Assembly (NCBI GenBank): GCA_963733395.1
Contig: CAVTCZ010000019.1
Span: 656,244 to 720,243, forward strand
Length of the DNA: 64,000 bases
Direction: 5' to 3'
DNA from: JADKAV01 sp963733395
Lineage (GTDB): Bacteria; Actinomycetota; Actinomycetes; S36-B12; UBA10799
The notes below the pieces were generated by a model. It searched no databases. It was given only the letters and a program-made list of their open reading frames with translations, and had not been told where the DNA came from. The position numbers and the translations under genes are program-made. This document shows, in pieces, positions 26,176 through 35,523 of the stretch. Numbering within the stretch: position 1 is the first letter of the stretch; each line of letters begins with the position of its first letter.

Positions 26176-27880
26176 TCAGCCGCGGACTGCGGGCGCGAAG
26201 ATGCTGGGGAGGCGTCGGGGGTGGGGATCGGCGGCGAACATGGTGAACGCGCGCGCGGTCTTGAGTGCGGTGCGGTTGTTCAGGAACCACGGCGGCTTCA
26301 CGGTCAAGCCCTCCAGCGGATGGCCCAGCGATCGCTGGAAGGGGCGGAAGGGCGCTCGCGCCACCGACTTCTGCGAGCTGTCGAACAGCAGCGCGTTGTG
26401 GACGACGCCGGTGCCGGACTGGATGTCGTCGGCGGTGTTGCCGGGATAGGCGCCCCAGGCGGCGCGGGGGGAGAGGAACGCGAACGCCGACCACACGTTG
26501 ACCCCGATGCAGCCGTACTTCAGGTCGGCGATGGCCTGTTCGAGGTGCGGACCGAGGTCCTTGGCGGTCTGCGGGTGGACGATGATGTTCGCCCCGAGGT
26601 TGCCGTGCAGGTGCTCGTTGGCGAACTCGACGGCCTTCGCCAGGAAGTCGGCGGGATCCGCGCCGTCGAGTGCGGTCGTCACGTAGATCGGACCGAACAT
26701 CTCGTCGTGGAAGGCGGGGTGGTCGCTGTCGGGGTCCACGTCCACCAGCAGGGTGCGGTCCTGCGGGCCGGGGATCGCCTCGGCGTCCGGGTTGTCCGCC
26801 CGGAATGTGTCCTGGCGTTCCTGCGTGCCGGGGTAGAAAGGACGCCGGTCCGGGGCGGCGGCCAGTGCCGATCGCAGGGCGTCGAGCAGGTCGTCCTTGT
26901 GTTCCCACCCTTCGGGCAGGATCAGCACCTGGGATGCCACGCAGGTGTGTCCGGCGGAGAACAGTTTCTGGGTGGCCAGGTGCTGGGCCTGGTAGGCGAT
27001 GTCGGCCTTGCTCCACGGTCCCGGCACGACGATGGTCGGGCTCGAGCCGCCGAGTTCGGAACGGATCGGCTTGGTCCAGCGCGGCGTGCCCGCGGCCTTC
27101 GCCTTCTGGCCGGCGTCTCCGGGCCCGAAGACGATGGTCTCGAACGTGCGCTCGCTGCCGGTGATGTGCACGGTGTCGACGAGGTCGCTGTCGGTCAGGT
27201 GCTTGCCGACGTCGGCCCCGCCGTAGACGACAGCCAGGTAGCCGTCGCGGATCAGGGGCGCGAGGATGCGCTCGAAGACCGGGCCGTACGCCTCGTTGAC
27301 CGGGTTCATCTTCAACACGACGACATGTCCGTCGGCGTACAGGCAGTAGAGGACATCCAGCATCGGGATGGCGGCGACGTTGCCGGCCCCGAGCACCAGG
27401 GTGACCGCCCCCGCCGGATCCGCTTGCCGGTAGAAGGAGCCGACGTGGTCGCGCAACGTCGCAGGCGTCACCTCGGGCTGCATCCAGACATCGAGCTCGT
27501 ACCCGTTGAGCAGCAGTCGGTCATACGCGTTCGACGGGAAGACCCCGGCCACCACCTGGCCATCCGCCCGGGTGCGGATCCGCACGCCCGCCAGGGGGTC
27601 GGCGCCGGTCGACAAGCGGGTCAGCGTGTCGATCATCTCGGTCAACCACGCGGCCGTCGGGTAGGGGCCACCGAGCCACTCCTCGCCCCCGACGATGGCT
27701 GACTTGCGGGTCGAGGCCCTTCAGCTGCACGCCGGCGGCCACCCACGCGTCGGCGTTGGCCACCAGCAGGTCGCGGATCTGCTCCAGGTACCGGATCCGG
27801 TCGGAGATCGGCAGGCGCGCCCACCGGTCCTTGGTGTCGCGCAGCTGCTCGAGGGATTCGTCGACGGCGGTCAGGTCCAT
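26176..27880 (-). CDS. Aldehyde dehydrogenase family protein (frameshifted)
   Basis: The start MDLTAVDESLEQLRDTKDRW follows GGAGGAATGC. After residue 55 the frame changes near 27705 (one extra base) and continues from SAIVGGEEW to the end at 26176, about 567 residues in all. The NAD-binding part has VLGAGNVAAIPMLDVLYC and HITGSERTFETIV, the Glu-containing ELGGSSPTIVVPG, and the catalytic Cys in SAGHTCVASQVLILPEGW. The long N-terminal extension and the C-terminal PPWFLNNRTALKTARAFT tail mark a distinct actinobacterial ALDH subgroup. It is first gene of an operon with the GMC oxidoreductase and TetR genes, so it may oxidise the aldehyde formed in the same pathway. Confidence 0.83.
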
Positions 27881-27911
27881 GCATTCCTCCGGAGGGGTCG
27901 GAACGCCAATA

Positions 27912-27927
27912 TATCGAACGTTATATA
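27912..27927 (-). promoter_or_regulatory. Probable TetR operator of the ALDH operon
   Basis: TAT-CG-AACGTT-AT-ATA forms an imperfect palindrome centred on AACGTT within an unusually AT-rich stretch (27908-27930) of an otherwise GC-rich region, about 30 bases before ATG 27880. The AT-rich block also supplies -10-like hexamers. TetR (23807-24448) is the natural candidate to bind here. Confidence 0.5.
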
Positions 27928-27971
27928 AGTTGTCCAGCAGTTCGGCGAGTTGTGCCGAGGGGAGTGCCTGC

Positions 27972-29447
27972 CTACAGCGTGGCCACCAGGCCCGCGAACC
28001 CCGATTGGATGCAGTCCGCGAGGTGGTCGGGGTCGCCGATGATGCCGGCGTCGGTGGCGATGCCGATGTTGACCTGGCCGTTGTAGCTGAAGATGCACAG
28101 GCCGATGCTCTGATCCGAGGAGGTGGGCACCCAGCCGAGGATCCCGCCGACCTTGTGGCCCGCCAGGTAGATCGGGGCCCGCGGTCCGGGCACGTTGGTG
28201 AGCAAGCCCACGGACTTGTTGGCCACGAAGCGGGTGAGGTTCTCGCCGATGGTCTGCGGCGCTTCGGCGACCGCGCGCTGGACGCCGAACACCATCATCG
28301 CCTCGGCGCTGTTCTTGATGCGGGCCATCCGCGACCGTACTTCGGCCAGCAGCGCATCGACGTCGTCGATCCCCAGTGGCATCGGGAACATGACCATGGC
28401 GAAGTGGTTGCCCAACTCCTCGGGCAAGGACATGTCGATCGGTTTCAGGGAGATCGGGATCAGGAAGTTGGTCTCCGAGGGCACCTCGCGTCCCCGCTCC
28501 TGCAAGTAGGCCGTGAGGCCCAGGGAGACGGTGGCCAGCAGCACGTCGTTGACGGTTGCGCTGTGTGCCGCACCCACAGCCTTCACCTCGTCGAGGTTGA
28601 TGCCCGCGATCCAACCGGCGCGCTTGTCGACGCCCGGCGCCTGATCGGCGACCAGTCGCGACTCGTGTCCCCACAGGGTGAGCCGACTTGCCGAGCGCCA
28701 CGAGTTCAGCGCCGCGTTGTCCTCGGAGGACAGCGCCGAAACCGCATCGGTCACCTTCGTCGGTTTCACGACGAAGCCGAGGCCCTGGTAGAACGCGCTG
28801 GGCCGCAGGCTGGTCACCTTGCCCGGGATCTTGGGCACTGCGCGGGCCGCCGCCGAGGCTGTGTCCTTCGCGAACGACGCGGCGTCGCCGGCGACTCCCC
28901 GGGCCGCACCGGCAGCCATCTTGACCGGGTTCTTGGGCCCCTGGTTCCTCCCGACGGCGGGCGGGGCGGCATCCTCGTCGACGTCGCACATCCCGAGGAT
29001 CAGTTGCACGATCCGGATGCCGTCGGCGAGCACGTGGTGGAAGCGGGCCAGGATCAGCGAACCCTCGGCGCCTTCGGCGGTGACGTAGCCGCTGATGAAG
29101 TCGAATTCCCACAAGGGGTGGTCCCGGTCCAGCGGCTTGCTGATCCGATCCGAGATGTAGTCCTGAGCCGCGGCCCGATCGCCGGGCTCCGGCAGCGTCA
29201 CGTGACGCACGTGCCGATCGAAGTCGAAGTCCGGGTCGTCCTCCCACATCCAGTCCCCGTCGATCTTGCGCGGCCGGCGACTCATGACCGGGTAACGCCC
29301 GATCAGGCGGGTGCGCAGGGTGTCCCGGACAGCCTCCCAGTCCGGTTCGTCGTCGAACCACATGAGGCCGTTGACCACCATGAGGTTCGTCGGCTGGTCC
29401 ATGTTCAACCAGGTCAAGTCGGACTTGGGGATCGGCTGCGTCGTCAT
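27972..29447 (-). CDS. WS/DGAT-family acyltransferase
   Basis: A complete 491-residue protein with the condensation-type acyl transferase motif HHVLADG at 137-143 (family HHxxxDG). Its N-terminal domain begins SDLTWLNMDQPTNLMVVNG, and the C-terminal part has TVNDVLLATVSLGLTAYL, NVPGPRAPIYLAGHKV and SYNGQVNIGIATDAG. These are features of bacterial wax ester synthase/diacylglycerol acyltransferases. They esterify acyl-CoA to alcohols or diacylglycerol at the membrane and make storage lipids. It stands alone, about 90 bases upstream on the same strand as the ALDH operon; a link to lipid or sterol metabolism is plausible. Confidence 0.92.
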   Translation of the reverse strand: MTTQPIPKSDLTWLNMDQPTNLMVVNGLMWFDDEPDWEAVRDTLRTRLIGRYPVMSRRPRKIDGDWMWEDDPDFDFDRHVRHVTLPEPGDRAAAQDYISDRISKPLDRDHPLWEFDFISGYVTAEGAEGSLILARFHHVLADGIRIVQLILGMCDVDEDAAPPAVGRNQGPKNPVKMAAGAARGVAGDAASFAKDTASAAARAVPKIPGKVTSLRPSAFYQGLGFVVKPTKVTDAVSALSSEDNAALNSWRSASRLTLWGHESRLVADQAPGVDKRAGWIAGINLDEVKAVGAAHSATVNDVLLATVSLGLTAYLQERGREVPSETNFLIPISLKPIDMSLPEELGNHFAMVMFPMPLGIDDVDALLAEVRSRMARIKNSAEAMMVFGVQRAVAEAPQTIGENLTRFVANKSVGLLTNVPGPRAPIYLAGHKVGGILGWVPTSSDQSIGLCIFSYNGQVNIGIATDAGIIGDPDHLADCIQSGFAGLVATL

Positions 29448-29599
29448 CGGGTGCCCCTCACGGTGGTGTGGGCCGAGAATCTACCGGATTCCCGGGGGCT
29501 GTGGGGATCGAACGGGAGCGGTCCGGACCCGACGGTGCGGTGGTCGGCGATGTCGCGGGCGGAACCGGGGCTTGTGGACGGCGTTGACATCCGCTAACG

Positions 29600-29617
29600 T
29601 ACAACCTAATGGTTGTA
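29600..29617 (+). promoter_or_regulatory. Perfect inverted repeat over the ArsR-type start codon
   Basis: TACAACC-TAAT-GGTTGTA is a perfect seven-base-arm palindrome overlapping the ATG at 29609. TTGACA lies at 29584-29589 and TAACGT at 29595-29600. Position and symmetry suggest autoregulation by the ArsR-type protein. Confidence 0.65.
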
Positions 29618-29953
29618 TATGAATCGCAGTTGTCCGACGACGAGGTCGACCGCCTCTTCCGGGCCCTGGCAGACCGGACCCGGCGGGACATCGTCGGTCG
29701 GACCCTGGTCGGCGAGGTCACGGTGTCGCAGTTGGCCAGCAGTTACGACATGTCGTTCGCGGCCGTGCAGAAGCACGTCGCAGTACTGGAAGGGGCGGGC
29801 CTGGTGACCAAGCACCCCCATGGCCGGGAGCGCCTGGTCCGGGCCAATCCCGCGGCGATCCGGCGGGCCCAGGACCTGCTCGACGCGTTCGAGCACATCT
29901 GGCGCGACCGGGTCGCCCGACTCGATGCCCTACTCACCGACCCGAACCCCTGA
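29609..29953 (+). CDS. ArsR-family winged-helix repressor
   Basis: A 114-residue protein: DEVDRLFRALADRTRRDIVGR, VTVSQLASSYDMSFAAVQKHVAVLEGAGLVTKH and GRERLVRANPAAIRRA. This is the ArsR/SdpR-type repressor that usually precedes an AHSA1/SRPBCC gene, as here 17 bases downstream. No metal-binding Cys pair is present, so it probably senses something other than arsenic or heavy metals. The start at 29609 lies inside a perfect palindrome, which would make the protein block its own translation start or promoter when bound. A slightly later start is possible. Confidence 0.87.
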   Translation: MVVYESQLSDDEVDRLFRALADRTRRDIVGRTLVGEVTVSQLASSYDMSFAAVQKHVAVLEGAGLVTKHPHGRERLVRANPAAIRRAQDLLDAFEHIWRDRVARLDALLTDPNP

Positions 29954-29970
29954 ACCCGAAAGGTCTCACC

Positions 29971-30948
29971 ATGCCCATCACCACCATCAGCAAGGATCCC
30001 GCCGCCCTGACCATGACCGTGGTCGCGGAGTTCCCGGTGCCCGTCGAGCGGCTGTGGAACGCCTACGCCGACCCGCGGCAGCTGGAGCGGTTCTGGGGCC
30101 CGCCGACCTATCCGGCGAAGTTCACGCGTCACGACATGTACCCCGGTGGCCGCAGTGAGTACGCGATGACCGGGCCCGAGGGGGACGTCTCGCGCGGCTA
30201 CTGGGAGTACCTGGTCGTGAATCCGATGGAGTCCTTCGAGGTGCTGGACGGCTTCGCCAGCCCGGACGGTTCGGCCAACCGCGAGATGCCGTCGATGCGG
30301 ATGGTCTTCAGCTTCTCCGAAACCGACGCCGGCTCGAGGGTGTCGACCACCACCTACTTCAACTCCGTCGAGGAGCTGGACCAACTGGTCACCATGGGCA
30401 TGGAAGAGGGGATGAAGCAGGCGATGGGCCAGATGGACGCCGTGCTGGCGGACCTGGCCTCCTTCGCCGCCGACGCGGTTTGTGCGGCGCAGATCCTCAG
30501 CGACACCCAGGTTCGCGTGAGCCGGGTCATCCGTGGGTCGGTCGAGCAGGTGTGGCGGGCCCACCACGACGCCGGGCTGATGCAGCGGTGGCTGCTCGGG
30601 CCGGACGGCTGGACGATGCCGGTGTGCGAAGTGGCCACGCAGGTCGGTGACACCTACCGCTACGAATGGGAGCAGGTCGACGCCGACGGCCGGTTCGGCT
30701 TCACCGGCCAATTGCTCGAGAGTTCGCCGCCGCGCCGTGCTGTGACCACCGAGCAGATGATCGGCATGGACGGTCCCGGTACCACCAACGAGATGACCTT
30801 GACCCCGGTCGAGGGCGGCACCCTGCTGTCGATCGTCATCACCTATCCCAGCGCCGAGGTGCGGGACATCGTGCTGGCCACCGGCATGACCGGCGGCATG
30901 GAGACCAGCTACGCGCGGCTGGAGGACGAGGTCCTGGCTGCGGTGTGA
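29971..30948 (+). CDS. Tandem AHSA1/SRPBCC-domain protein
   Basis: A 325-residue fusion of two START/AHSA1-like domains. The first (residues about 10-155) has VPVERLWNAYADPRQLERFWGP and PGGRSEYAMTGPEG. The second (about 170-325) has RGSVEQVWRAHHDAGLMQRWLLGPDGW and a final GMTGGMETSYARLEDEV. Each ends with the helix that closes the ligand cavity. Single-domain homologs are usual; the double form is less common and could be an internal dimer. It is co-transcribed with the ArsR-type repressor. The family binds hydrophobic ligands; some members act as enzymes, others as stress proteins. Confidence 0.87.
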   Translation: MPITTISKDPAALTMTVVAEFPVPVERLWNAYADPRQLERFWGPPTYPAKFTRHDMYPGGRSEYAMTGPEGDVSRGYWEYLVVNPMESFEVLDGFASPDGSANREMPSMRMVFSFSETDAGSRVSTTTYFNSVEELDQLVTMGMEEGMKQAMGQMDAVLADLASFAADAVCAAQILSDTQVRVSRVIRGSVEQVWRAHHDAGLMQRWLLGPDGWTMPVCEVATQVGDTYRYEWEQVDADGRFGFTGQLLESSPPRRAVTTEQMIGMDGPGTTNEMTLTPVEGGTLLSIVITYPSAEVRDIVLATGMTGGMETSYARLEDEVLAAV

Positions 30949-30966
30949 GGTCGGTGCCTCCCCGGC

Positions 30967-33900
30967 TCACCCGGCCGCCCCGAAACCGCCGCCGCCCGGG
31001 GTCTCGATGAGCAGCCGATCCCCCGGGTCCACGAGCACGGACTCGGTCGCGGCCAGTTCGGCCACCGTGCCGTCCGGCCGGGACAAGGTGGTCCGCCCGG
31101 GGGCGCCATCCCCGCCGCCAGCCAGACCGAAGGGGGCGGTCCGGCGCCGTCCGGACAGCAGGGAGACCCGCATTCCGACCAGGAACTCCAATTCCCGGAT
31201 TGCCCCGTCGCCACCGCGGTACTCGCCGGACCCGCCGCTGCCGGGGCGGACGCCGAAGCGTCGCACCCGCACCGGGTGGCGCAGCTCCAGGACCTCGGGA
31301 TCGGTCAGTCGGGAGTTCGTCATGTGGGTGTGCACTGCGTCCGTCCCCGGGAAATCCGGCCCCGCACCCGACCCCCCGCAGATCGTCTCGTAGTACTGGA
31401 AGTCCTCGGTGCCGAAGGTGAGGTTGTTCATCGTGCCCTGGGACGCGGCGCATGCCCCGAGGGCGGCCAGCAGTGCGTCGGTCACCAACTGGCTGATCTC
31501 CACGTTGCCGGCCACCACCGCCGCCGGATACTCGGGGTCGAGCATCGAACCCGCCGGCACCCGCAGATCGACCGGATCCAGGCAGCCGTCGTTGAGCGGG
31601 ATGTCGTCGTCCACCAGGCAGCGGAACGCGTACAGCGCAGCGGCCCGGGTGACCGCGCGCGGTGCGTTGAAGTTGTCCGCGCGCTGCCGCCCGGTCCCGG
31701 CGAAGTCGACGACGACCCGGCGGGCGGCGCGATCCACCCCGACCCGCACCTCGATGGCGGCGCCGTCGTCGGTGTAGGCGATGTGGTGCCCGTCGTGCAG
31801 GGTGTCGATCACCCGTCGCACGCACTCGGCGGCATTCGCTTGCACATGGTCCATGTAGGCCCGTACGACCGGGAGCCCGAAGCGCTCGACGAGTGCCTGC
31901 AGTTCCTGTACGCCGTTGGCGTTGGCGGCGATCTGTGCGACCAGATCGTTGACGTTGCGGTCGGGCGACCGGGCGGGGTACGGCCCCGCCGCGAAGACGC
32001 TGCGCACCAGCGCCTCGTCGAAGACGCGATCGCGCACGATCCGCAGGTTGCGCAGCAGCGCGCCCTCCTCATGGATGCTGCGGCTCATCGGCGGCATCGA
32101 TCCCGGTGTGATCCCGCCGACGTCGGCGTGATGTCCGCGGCTGGCGACGAAGAACAGCGGCGCGTGGCCCTCGCCGAGCACAGGGGTCACCACGGTGATG
32201 TCGGGCAGGTGGGTGCCGCCGTGGAAGGGGTCGTTGGTGGCGAAGACGTCACCCGGCTGCCAGGAGTGCCGATGCTCGGCGATGATCGCGCGCACGCTCT
32301 CGCCCATCGATCCGAGGTGCACGGGGATGTGGGGGGCGTTGGCCACCAGCCGTCCGCCGGCGTCGAAGATCGCGCAGGAGAAGTCGAGGCGCTCCTTGAT
32401 GTTCACCGATCGCGAGGTCTGCTGCAGCGTCACGCCCATCCGCTCGGCCACGGACATGAACAGGTTGTTGAACACCTCCAGCATCACCGGGTCCACATCG
32501 GTGCCGATGGACACGCGTGCCGGCCGGGCATCGACGCGGTCCAGTCGGAGTTCGCCAGCGGGCAGCACCGACGCCTGCCAGCCGGGTTCCACCACCGTGG
32601 TGGCCACCGATTCGGCGATGATCGCCGGACCCCGGATGCGCTGACCGGCTACCAGATCCGCGCGCTGGAGCACCGGTGCCCTATGCGTCGAACCAGCCAG
32701 GTGCACCGGCACGTGCTCGAGCGGTGCGGCCTGCGCTCCTGAGCCCATCGGCAGGCGCAACTCGGGTGACTCGCCGCGTTCGATGGCCTCCACCGCGATG
32801 GCGTCGACGACGACTGCCCGGTCGGGCATCGTGAAACCGAAGCGGCGGTGGTGGGCGGCCGCGAACCCCTGCAGCAGCGTGACGGAATCGGCGTGCGGGA
32901 TGGGCAGCGCGGTGTCGCTGCCGACGTACTTGAGGTGGGTGTGGCGCTCCACCTCGATGACCCCGGTGGCACCCTGGCGGCGCAGCGCATCCTCGACGCG
33001 CCCGGCTGCCTGTGCCACCAACTCGGCCAGGTCCGCCTCCGTCAGATCCGCCAGGGGGATCTCCACACTGTGCTCGTGCAGCAACCGGGTGTCGGCCAAG
33101 GCCATCCCGACCGCGGAGAGCACCCCGGCCAGCGGATGGACGACCACGCTGCGGATGCCCAGTTCGTCGGCCACCGCGCAGGCGTGCTGGCCGCCGGCGC
33201 CGCCGAAACAGGCGAGCGCGTAGTCGCTGACGTCGTGCCCGCGAGCGATCGAGACCTTCTTGATGGCGTTGGCCATGTTCGCCACCGCGATGCTGCGGAA
33301 CCCAGCGGCGATCGCTGTCGGCGGGCGCGCGTCACCGGTCGTCTCCTGCAGGCTGCGCGCCACCTCTTCGAGCCGGCCCAGGGATGCTGCCACATCCAGC
33401 GGCGCATCCCGGTCGGGGCCGAACGTGACCGGGAAGATCTCCGGGCGGACCAGACCCAGGGCCACGTTGCAGTCGGTCACGGTCAGCGGTCCGCCCTTGC
33501 CGTAGCAGGCGGGCCCGGGATCGGCGCCGGCTGACGCGGGTCCGACGCGCAGGCGGCTGCCGTCGAACGAACAGATGGATCCGCCGCCGGCGGCGACGGT
33601 GTGGATGTCCAGCATCGGCGCCCGCAGCCGGACCCCGGCGACCTCGGATTCCAGCGAGCGCTCCAGCTCGCCGCCGAAGTGGGCCACATCCGTGGACGTA
33701 CCGCCCATGTCGAACGTGACGACGCGTTCGAAACCCGCTGCCCGGCTCGTGTGCACCGACCCGATCAACCCGCCGGCGGGTCCGGACAGGATCGCGTCCT
33801 TGCCGCGGAAGGCGACGGCCTGCGCCAGTCCGCCGTTGGACTGCATGAAGCGCAGATCCACACCCGGCAGGTGTGCGGCGACCCGCTCGGTGTAGCGCAA

Positions 33901-34551
33901 CAGGATGGGGGAGAGGTAGGCGTCGACGACCGCGGTGTCGCCGCGGGCGACGAACTTGATCAGCGCGCTGCAGTCATGGCTGGTGGACACCTGCGCGAAA
34001 CCCGCCGCCCGTGCCATCTCGGCGACGAGGTCCTCGTGCTCGGTGAACCGGAAGCCGTGCAGGAGGACCACCGCGGCGCTGGTGCACCCGGCCTCGCGGG
34101 CCGCCACCAGATCGGCATGCAGCGGTTCCCGATCGGGGCGTCGCAGTACGGTTCCGTCCACACCGACCCGCTCGTCGACCTCCACGACGCGCTGGTAGAG
34201 CGGTTCGGGCCGGTGGATGGCCAGATCGAACAACCGCGGCCGGTTCTGGTACCCGATGCGCAAGGCGTCGCCGAAGCCGCGGGTGATGACCAGGGCGGTG
34301 GGGTCGCCCTGGCGCTCCAGCAGGGCGTTCGTGGCCACGGTGGTGCCCATGGTCACCGAAGTGATCACTCCCTCCGGGATCGGCCCGGCACCTGTTCCGA
34401 GCAGGCGCCGGATCCCCTCGATGGCCGCGTCCTCGTACGCATCCGGGGCCTCGGAGAGCAACTTGCACACGTGCGTGACTCCCTGCGGATCCGCGGCCAC
34501 GACGTCGGTGAACGTGCCTCCGCGGTCGATCCAGAAGCGCCATCCGGTCAC
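30967..34551 (-). CDS. 5-oxoprolinase / hydantoinase, fused HyuA-HyuB type
   Basis: A complete 1194-residue protein from GTG 34551. The N-terminal Hydant_A_N and HyuA parts (RFWIDRGGTFTDVVAADPQG, then MQSNGGLAQA and VTFDMGGTSTDVAHFGGE) carry the ATP-binding sites of the acetate kinase-like fold. From about residue 690 the HyuB part follows (DPVMLEVFNNLFMSVAERMG, FATNDPFHGGTHLPDITVV, SRGHHADVGGITPGSMPP). It uses ATP to open a cyclic amide such as 5-oxoproline or a hydantoin. It ends 19 bases from the convergent AHSA1 gene and is intact over 3.6 kb, unlike many neighbours. Confidence 0.92.
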   Translation of the reverse strand: MTGWRFWIDRGGTFTDVVAADPQGVTHVCKLLSEAPDAYEDAAIEGIRRLLGTGAGPIPEGVITSVTMGTTVATNALLERQGDPTALVITRGFGDALRIGYQNRPRLFDLAIHRPEPLYQRVVEVDERVGVDGTVLRRPDREPLHADLVAAREAGCTSAAVVLLHGFRFTEHEDLVAEMARAAGFAQVSTSHDCSALIKFVARGDTAVVDAYLSPILLRYTERVAAHLPGVDLRFMQSNGGLAQAVAFRGKDAILSGPAGGLIGSVHTSRAAGFERVVTFDMGGTSTDVAHFGGELERSLESEVAGVRLRAPMLDIHTVAAGGGSICSFDGSRLRVGPASAGADPGPACYGKGGPLTVTDCNVALGLVRPEIFPVTFGPDRDAPLDVAASLGRLEEVARSLQETTGDARPPTAIAAGFRSIAVANMANAIKKVSIARGHDVSDYALACFGGAGGQHACAVADELGIRSVVVHPLAGVLSAVGMALADTRLLHEHSVEIPLADLTEADLAELVAQAAGRVEDALRRQGATGVIEVERHTHLKYVGSDTALPIPHADSVTLLQGFAAAHHRRFGFTMPDRAVVVDAIAVEAIERGESPELRLPMGSGAQAAPLEHVPVHLAGSTHRAPVLQRADLVAGQRIRGPAIIAESVATTVVEPGWQASVLPAGELRLDRVDARPARVSIGTDVDPVMLEVFNNLFMSVAERMGVTLQQTSRSVNIKERLDFSCAIFDAGGRLVANAPHIPVHLGSMGESVRAIIAEHRHSWQPGDVFATNDPFHGGTHLPDITVVTPVLGEGHAPLFFVASRGHHADVGGITPGSMPPMSRSIHEEGALLRNLRIVRDRVFDEALVRSVFAAGPYPARSPDRNVNDLVAQIAANANGVQELQALVERFGLPVVRAYMDHVQANAAECVRRVIDTLHDGHHIAYTDDGAAIEVRVGVDRAARRVVVDFAGTGRQRADNFNAPRAVTRAAALYAFRCLVDDDIPLNDGCLDPVDLRVPAGSMLDPEYPAAVVAGNVEISQLVTDALLAALGACAASQGTMNNLTFGTEDFQYYETICGGSGAGPDFPGTDAVHTHMTNSRLTDPEVLELRHPVRVRRFGVRPGSGGSGEYRGGDGAIRELEFLVGMRVSLLSGRRRTAPFGLAGGGDGAPGRTTLSRPDGTVAELAATESVLVDPGDRLLIETPGGGGFGAAG

Positions 34552-34693
34552 GCGGTCAAGTCTGCCGCACCTATCGGCAACAACTGCGTGTTCTGTGGCT
34601 CGACGTCGAAGAGCGCCATCGCGGCCTCGTGACGCAGTTGGCCGGCGTTCGTGCAGCCTGCGGTCCGTTCTGCAGCCGTGCAGGTCCCTGCCG

Positions 34694-35473
34694 CTAATGA
34701 CCCGTGGCCACCTTGGTGAGCAGACGGCTGGCCCAATGTGGCGAGACCTGGGCCAGCGCTGAGAATAGGCGCGCCTGCCGGCCGACGGGGATGTGCGGAT
34801 TCTTCAGCCGGGCGGAGGCGGGCCTGGACCGCACCTGCACAACAGCCTTGAGCAGAGTCGTCGCCACGTCGTCAGGGGTCAGACGGATGCCCAGCCGGTC
34901 GCCCGCGGTCGCCTGCAGTCCCTCGACCATCCCGGTCCGGACGAACAGCGGCCACAGGTCGAGCACGCGGATGTCGTGCGCGGCCCACTCGAGGTCCAAT
35001 GCCTCGGTCAGCCCCCGGATGGCGAACTTGGTCGCGGAGTAGGTGGCGAGATCCGGTTGACCGTACATCGCCGAGGCGGAGGCGAGGTTGACCATCACCG
35101 ATCCGGGCGTGCGGGCCAGCAAGGGGAAGGCCGTCAATGCGCCATGGATGACTCCGAGCACGTTCACCTCCACGATGGCCCGGTGCCGGTCGCCCGGGGT
35201 CTCGGCGAAGGGCCCCGAACTCAGCACTCCGGCGTTGTTGACCAGCAGGTCGAGCCGATCGAGTCCGGCGACTGCCTCCCGCCATTGGGATTCGTCGGTG
35301 ACATCGAGGTGGCCGGTGTGGAGGTTGGGGTCGGTGGGCAGGGTGCCAAGAGCGTCGGTGTCCACGTCGAAGGCGGCCACGAGCCATCCGTCGCGCAGGA
35401 GGTGCTCGGTCACGGCACGGCCGATGCCGTTGGCGGCGCCGGTGACCAGAGCGACCGGGTGCGGGGTGGGCAT
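34694..35473 (-). CDS. Short-chain dehydrogenase/reductase (SDR)
   Basis: A 259-residue classical SDR from ATG 35473. The cofactor motif is TGAANGIG (11-18), followed by NNAG (79-82), the catalytic S132 and the YSATK motif (Y145, K149). The sequence AAFDVDTDAL after strand 2, with Asp at the tip, points to NAD preference. The C-terminal extension (RLKNPHIPVGRQARLFSALA) is Arg-rich. It lies about 140 bases downstream of the oxoprolinase start on the same strand, so it could be the upstream gene of that transcript, but the gap makes this uncertain. Confidence 0.9.
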   Translation of the reverse strand: MPTPHPVALVTGAANGIGRAVTEHLLRDGWLVAAFDVDTDALGTLPTDPNLHTGHLDVTDESQWREAVAGLDRLDLLVNNAGVLSSGPFAETPGDRHRAIVEVNVLGVIHGALTAFPLLARTPGSVMVNLASASAMYGQPDLATYSATKFAIRGLTEALDLEWAAHDIRVLDLWPLFVRTGMVEGLQATAGDRLGIRLTPDDVATTLLKAVVQVRSRPASARLKNPHIPVGRQARLFSALAQVSPHWASRLLTKVATGH

Positions 35474-35523
35474 GGGGTCCTTTGTAGTGTCTACGCGGCC
35501 GCGGGGCGCAGGTGGCGAGGCGG

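Noticed and set aside
27917..27922. LexA box near AACGTT in the ALDH promoter
   Set aside because: The site lacks the N4 spacing of GAAC-N4-GTTC; a TetR operator is more likely.
31276..32742. 488-residue open frame on the plus strand
   Set aside because: It is antisense to the oxoprolinase/hydantoinase gene, has His/Arg/Gly-rich low-complexity composition and no motif; a GC-skew shadow.
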